Shown here: positions 60,463-64,000 of the stretch, piece by piece | How positions within the stretch are numbered: position 1 is the first letter of the stretch | How the letters are laid out: every line of letters starts with the position of its first letter | Assembly (NCBI RefSeq): GCF_904831005.1 | Contig: NZ_LR882982.1 | Location: forward strand, 930,001 to 994,000 | Length of the DNA: 64,000 bases | Direction of reading: 5' to 3' | DNA from: Microbacterium hydrocarbonoxydans | Lineage (GTDB): Bacteria > Actinomycetota > Actinomycetes > Actinomycetales > Microbacteriaceae | Program-made: the position numbers and the translations under genes | Notes under the pieces: model-generated | Seen by the model: the letters and a program-made list of their open reading frames with translations, nothing else | Told to the model about the DNA's origin: nothing | Database searches by the model: none

Positions 60463-60980
60463 GCGCGGCGTCTCGCACGAGCGGCGAGATCCAGGCTCCC
60501 TCTGTGTTCAGGGCGCCGATGCGGTCGCGCGACGACGACGTCGGAGACGGGCCTGCCGTCGTGCGGGCGCTCGCGGTCGGGGTCTGCGGAGTGGGGGGCA
60601 GGCTCGACCACGCGCCGGAATCGATCGCGGACGCGCTCGTCGCGGTCGACGCCGTCTACGGGGAGCGGATGGCGCGGCGACTCGAGCGGTTCGCGTCGGC
60701 TCCCGAGGGCGTGTACGTCTGGACGCATGACGCCGACGGGTTCCTGTGGCTGGGGCGTGTCACCGGACCGTGGCGCTACGACGCGTCGGACGACGCACGC
60801 GACGTCGACCTCGTGCACGTGCGCTCATGCGACTGGCTCGATCGTCCGGTCGAGTCGGCCGCCGTGCCGCCCGGTGTGCACGAGGCGTTCGCGCGCGGCG
60901 GTCGCAACTGGCAGAGCATCACACGAGCCGACGCCGCGCGCCTCACCGCAGCGGTCTGGACGTCCCGGAGGGGCGAGTAG
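60459..60980 (+). CDS. Protein of unknown function, 173 aa
   Basis: Not recognised. Soluble, acidic, with Trp-rich patches (YVWTHDADGFLWLGRVTGPWRYD and GGRNWQSITRAD) that suggest a compact beta-rich domain, and no membrane segment. The GTG at 60459 overlaps the phosphoesterase stop by 4 bp (GTGA), so the two are probably expressed together. Confidence 0.72.
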   Translation: MSAASRTSGEIQAPSVFRAPMRSRDDDVGDGPAVVRALAVGVCGVGGRLDHAPESIADALVAVDAVYGERMARRLERFASAPEGVYVWTHDADGFLWLGRVTGPWRYDASDDARDVDLVHVRSCDWLDRPVESAAVPPGVHEAFARGGRNWQSITRADAARLTAAVWTSRRGE

Positions 60981-60989
60981 CGGGTCGCC

Positions 60990-61355
60990 TCACTCGGTCT
61001 GGCGCAGCTGGCGGAGGATCGCGTCGTAGCGGGTGAGGAAGGATCGCTCGTCGAGCCGCTTGCGGCGCAACCATGACGTGACCTCGTCGTTGCGTTTGCT
61101 CGCGTTGCACGAACCGCACGCCGGAACCACGTTCTCGACGGTGTACCGGCCGCCCCGGGAAATCGGCATCACGCAGTCGCGCTGCAGGGCGATGTCGCCC
61201 GCTCCGCAGTATGCGCATCCTCCCCACGCCTCGCGAAGCGAATCCCACTGCTCGCCGCTGAGGTCGTTGTCCGCCCGCGCCACGCGCCCCTGGCGCCGCT
61301 TCGCGTAGCGGGCGCGCGCGGCGGGAGTGGGTGTGGAGAACCTTCGACGCGGCAC
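60990..61355 (-). CDS. HNH endonuclease-family protein
   Basis: 121 residues. Zinc-binding pairs CAYC and CGSC flank the HNH core DCVMPISRGGRYTVENVVPACGSCNASK. The position of the first catalytic His (usually DHV) is Cys (DCV), although I recall this variant from many actinobacterial relatives. The basic N-terminus (PRRRFS...YAKRRQGRVAR) could bind DNA. Not linked to an obvious mobile or restriction system. Confidence 0.82.
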   Translation of the reverse strand: MPRRRFSTPTPAARARYAKRRQGRVARADNDLSGEQWDSLREAWGGCAYCGAGDIALQRDCVMPISRGGRYTVENVVPACGSCNASKRNDEVTSWLRRKRLDERSFLTRYDAILRQLRQTE

Positions 61356-61392
61356 AGACTCACGGTACTGGGCGCACGTCGGCCGCTGAGCT

Positions 61393-63135
61393 CTATTCCT
61401 CCGTGTCGCCGAGAGCGAGCGCCGAGACGAAGTCGGCCGTCGGGGTGAGCAGCTGCTCGAGCTCGAGGACGACGAGCGTGTTGGCGCCCGCGTGGGTGGC
61501 CGGGGCGGGCACGAACAGAGTGCGCTGCGGGCCGTTGCGCCAGTATCGGCCCAGGAAGAACCCGTTCACGAACGCGTATCCCTTGCCCCATGAGTCGGTG
61601 TCGAGGAACAGGTCGGCGGGGGAGTCGAGGGTGAACTCGGCGACCCAGGCCGACGGCGCGGTCGTGATCTCGGCGGACGGATCCGTAGCGCGGGAACGGA
61701 TCTCCGCCGCGATCTCTGCGACGTCGAGCGGAGTCGAGTGCCAGCCGGTCAGCGCCGCCCCGTCGAGCACGGGAGCGCCGATGAGGCCTTTCTGCTCGCC
61801 CAGCCGGTGGTCGTAGTTCACCCGACCCCCTTCTTCGACGAGGATGCTGAGTGTCTGCCCGGCCGGGATCCGCAGAGCGCGGTCGTGCCGGGTGCGTGAG
61901 AGTGTGCCGACGGGCTGGCCGTCGACGCTGACCCAGGCGAGGTCGCGCACCTCGTCGAGCACGAGCTGACCGCCGCGGCCTTCGGGAAGGTCGACGTCGT
62001 AGCGCACCAGAGCGCTCAGGTGCTCCAGCTCGTCGAAAGAGAGGGGCTCCGCCGACGCGGCTGGCGACGCGTCGGCATCCGTCCATGCTCCGGCGGCGTT
62101 CAGCGGCACGGAGAACACCGGCGCGGGTGCGGCTGGACTCGGGAGCTCGTCGGGCACCGGCGAGTACTTCGCGATGACGTCGCGGAACGCGAAGAACTTG
62201 GCCGTCGGATCGCCTGCCTCATCCAGAGGCGCGTCGTAGTCGTAGGACGTGACGATCGGCAGGTAGCGACCCTTGTGGTTCGCGCCGTTCGTGAGGCCGA
62301 AGTTCGTGCCTCCATGGAACATGTAGATGTTCACCGAGGCTCCGGTGGCGAGCAGCTCGTCGAGGTCTGCGGCGGCGGCCGCCACATCCGTCGTGTGGTG
62401 CACGCCGCCCCACCAGTCGAACCAGCCGTCCCAGAATTCGGAGCACATGAGCGGGCCCGAGGGCTGATGCTCACGCAGAGTGGCGAGGCGTTCGGCGCTG
62501 CGCGAGCCGAACGATCCGGTCTTGTGCAGCGTCGGCAGGCTGCCGTCGGCGAGCATCCGGTCGGTCGGCTGGTCGACCGTGGTCAGCGGCACCGTGATCC
62601 CGGCGTCGCGGGTCAGCGAGACGAGCGCCTCGAGGTAGGCCTTGTCGGAGCCGTAAGCGCCGTACTCGTTCTCGATCTGCACCAGAACGACTCGGCCGCC
62701 GCGGTCGATCTGCCGCGGTGCGACGATCTCGTACACCCGGCGCAGGTAGTCGCTGACGTCGTCGAGGAAGGCGGGATCCGACGAGCGCAGGGGGCGGTCA
62801 CCCGCGGTGAGCCAGTTCGGCAGTCCGCCGTTGTGCCACTCGGCGCAGATGTAGGGTCCCGGGCGGACGATCGCGTCCATCCCCTCTTCCTCGATCAGAT
62901 CGAGGAAGCGACCGAGGTCGTTCGCGCCGGTCGCATCCCACTCGCCTCGGCGCGGCTCGTGTGCATTCCAGGCGACGTAGGTCTCGATCGTGTTGAGTCC
63001 CATCAGGCGGGCTTTGCGGATGCGGTCCTGCCACTGATCCGGGTGCACCCGGAAGTAGTGGATGGCTCCGGAGATCACCCGGTGCGGACGGCCGTCGCGG
63101 AGGAAGTCGGACTCGCCGATGGAGAAGGAGGTCAC
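61393..63135 (-). CDS. Glycoside hydrolase family 35 beta-galactosidase
   Basis: 580 residues. The GH35 catalytic barrel (about 1-330) has acid/base Glu in VLVQIENEYGAYG and nucleophile Glu in LMCSEFWDGWFDWWG. SGAIHYFRVHPDQW and RPGPYICAEWHNGG are the family signatures. C-terminal beta-sandwich domains follow (about 370-580). No signal peptide, so it acts in the cytoplasm on imported oligosaccharide. The GTG at 63135 is chosen for homology; the ribosome-binding site is weak. It is downstream of a sugar-type solute-binding protein. Confidence 0.92.
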   Translation of the reverse strand: MTSFSIGESDFLRDGRPHRVISGAIHYFRVHPDQWQDRIRKARLMGLNTIETYVAWNAHEPRRGEWDATGANDLGRFLDLIEEEGMDAIVRPGPYICAEWHNGGLPNWLTAGDRPLRSSDPAFLDDVSDYLRRVYEIVAPRQIDRGGRVVLVQIENEYGAYGSDKAYLEALVSLTRDAGITVPLTTVDQPTDRMLADGSLPTLHKTGSFGSRSAERLATLREHQPSGPLMCSEFWDGWFDWWGGVHHTTDVAAAAADLDELLATGASVNIYMFHGGTNFGLTNGANHKGRYLPIVTSYDYDAPLDEAGDPTAKFFAFRDVIAKYSPVPDELPSPAAPAPVFSVPLNAAGAWTDADASPAASAEPLSFDELEHLSALVRYDVDLPEGRGGQLVLDEVRDLAWVSVDGQPVGTLSRTRHDRALRIPAGQTLSILVEEGGRVNYDHRLGEQKGLIGAPVLDGAALTGWHSTPLDVAEIAAEIRSRATDPSAEITTAPSAWVAEFTLDSPADLFLDTDSWGKGYAFVNGFFLGRYWRNGPQRTLFVPAPATHAGANTLVVLELEQLLTPTADFVSALALGDTEE

Positions 63136-63162
63136 GATGAAGTGCTTTCGATCAGGGAGGTG

Positions 63163-63195
63163 GCGCCGCCCCTCCGACGCGCGGAGGGGCGGCGC
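63163..63195. terminator. Intercistronic hairpin between the solute-binding protein and beta-galactosidase genes
   Basis: GCGCCGCCCCTCCG (63163-63176) and CGGAGGGGCGGCGC (63182-63195) pair perfectly over 14 bp with a 5-nt loop. It lies 15 bp after the binding-protein stop. It may terminate most transcripts or protect the upstream mRNA, giving more binding protein than enzyme. Confidence 0.8.
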
Positions 63196-63210
63196 ACACC
63201 AGAGGTGCGA

Positions 63211-64000
63211 TTACTTGTTTACGGCGAAGCCCTGCTCGTTGCCGTACTGCTCGAGCGCGTCCTGCCAGGACACGAGGCCCTCGTTCAGGTCGGTCTTGTT
63301 CTGGTACGACTGGCCCACGGTGTCGCCGAAGATGCTGTTCGCGTACACCTGGTAGGGCAGGTAGCCCCAGCCTTCGACGACCTCGTCGGCAGCGGCGGCG
63401 AGGACCTCGTTGATCTTCTGTCCGCCGAAGTACTCGGGGGCGTCGGCGAGGAACTCGTCGCTCGACAGCTCGGCCGTCGTCGAGGGGAATCCACCGGACT
63501 CCAGGAAGATCGAGATGCTGTCCTCGGAGTTGTTCAGCCACCACAGGAAGCCGGCGGCGAGGGCCGGGTTCTTGCTCTGGGTCGTGACGGCCTGGCCGCC
63601 GCCGCCGTTCTCAGCGGTCGCGGGCGTGCCGTCGTAGGTCGGCATCGGAGCGACGCGCCAGTCGCCGGCACCGTCGGGTGCGCCGGAGATCAGGTTCCCG
63701 GGCATCCAGGCGCCGATGACGAGAGTGGCGAGGCTGCCGTCGCCGAGGGCGCGGAACCACTCGTCGCTCCAGCTGTTGTACGGGGCGAGCAGGTCCTCCT
63801 CGACGAGGCGGTTCCAGTTCGCGGTCCACTTCGCGGATCCCTCGTCCTGCAGGTCGATCGTCACATCGGTGCCGGAGGTCTCGAACGGCTTGCCGCCCGC
63901 CTGCCAGATCATCGAGGTCGCGAAGCCCGCGTCGCCGGTGTCGTTGGTGATGTAGGCGTCCGGGTTCGCGGCGTGGATCGCCTTCGCGGCCTCGTAGTAC
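63211..64000 (-). CDS. ABC transporter sugar-type solute-binding protein, N-terminus cut by window edge
   Basis: The last 263 residues are visible, in frame to the right edge with no stop. The sequence is of the family 1 extracellular sugar-binding type: WQAGGKPFETSGTDVTIDL, LATLVIGAWMPGNL, GGGGQAVTTQSKNPALAAGFLWWLNN and the C-terminal GDTVGQSYQNKTDLNEGLVSWQDALEQYGNEQGF. The signal peptide and lipobox would be outside. It should deliver a galactoside to an ABC permease; no permease gene lies between it and the beta-galactosidase. Confidence 0.88.
   Translation of the reverse strand, partial: YYEAAKAIHAANPDAYITNDTGDAGFATSMIWQAGGKPFETSGTDVTIDLQDEGSAKWTANWNRLVEEDLLAPYNSWSDEWFRALGDGSLATLVIGAWMPGNLISGAPDGAGDWRVAPMPTYDGTPATAENGGGGQAVTTQSKNPALAAGFLWWLNNSEDSISIFLESGGFPSTTAELSSDEFLADAPEYFGGQKINEVLAAAADEVVEGWGYLPYQVYANSIFGDTVGQSYQNKTDLNEGLVSWQDALEQYGNEQGFAVNK

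Noticed and set aside
1..64000. CRISPR array, insertion sequences, prophage or integrated element
   Set aside because: No regularly spaced direct repeats, transposase, integrase, phage structural genes or att-like duplications were recognised. Composition and codon use look even across the window.
1..64000. tRNA or rRNA genes
   Set aside because: The short intergenic gaps showed no cloverleaf-like or rRNA-like sequence by eye. A covariance-model search could overturn this.

Overview
The window is a dense, high-GC stretch of a free-living actinobacterial chromosome. The best guess is Microbacterium or a close relative in the Microbacteriaceae. This rests on strong G/C bias at third codon positions, GTG starts with 4-bp ATGA/GTGA overlaps, an actinobacterial gene repertoire (circularly permuted ATP-grasp/alpha-E/transglutaminase triad, GTP-dependent PEP carboxykinase beside a RamB-like regulator, a long GapB-type GAPDH, an ATP-dependent DNA ligase) and perfect hairpin terminators without U-tracts. 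No tRNA, rRNA, insertion sequence, prophage or CRISPR array was seen. No gene-free stretch exceeds about 240 bp.

Layout. 1-7.9 kb: aromatic catabolism. A minus-strand operon encodes a fumarylacetoacetase-family/RraA-aldolase fusion, a GntR regulator and a 5-carboxymethyl-2-hydroxymuconate semialdehyde dehydrogenase (cut by the left edge). It is divergent from an MHS-type transporter. An IclR regulator is divergent from a MobA-like FAD hydroxylase. 8.1-11.6 kb: VOC protein, then a NUDIX/PhzF/ThDP-enzyme run. 11.8-15.3 kb: the ATP-grasp, alpha-E and transglutaminase triad, with a polyglutamine tail on the first protein. 15.3-17.4 kb: a phosphoribosyltransferase and an ATP-dependent DNA ligase.

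17.5-32.1 kb: a full phenylacetate catabolon in two minus-strand operons (paaABCDE-G and paaJFHZI-K) plus the divergent TetR regulator paaR. The operons are separated by a small unknown gene and a RecQ helicase fused to a phosphoribosyltransferase-like domain. 32.1-37.2 kb: an IclR regulator divergent from a PEP-dependent dihydroxyacetone kinase operon whose last gene carries a complete EIIA-HPr-EI phosphorelay. 37.2-38.5 kb: a second MHS transporter preceded by a near-perfect PaaR box, probably the transporter for the paa pathway. 38.8-44.2 kb: a lipoprotein, then a branched-chain 2-oxoacid dehydrogenase operon (E1a-E1b-E2, no E3) divergent from an Lrp/AsnC regulator.

44.2-51.4 kb: HAD phosphatase, DUF998-type membrane protein, a MurNAc-recycling cluster (RpiR regulator, sugar kinase, MurQ), an SMR efflux pair and GapB. 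51.4-58.2 kb: an HTH_42/AlkZ-like putative DNA glycosylase, a RamB-like regulator divergent from pckG, an ABC exporter and a tiny HTH regulator with twin operators. 58.3-64 kb: a third MHS transporter, metallophosphoesterase, an unknown gene, an HNH protein, and a GH35 beta-galactosidase downstream of a solute-binding protein cut by the right edge.

Together the genes suit a saprophyte that degrades aromatic acids (phenylacetate, probably homoprotocatechuate), branched-chain 2-oxoacids and galactosides. GapB and PEPCK support gluconeogenesis when it grows on the resulting acetyl-CoA and succinyl-CoA.
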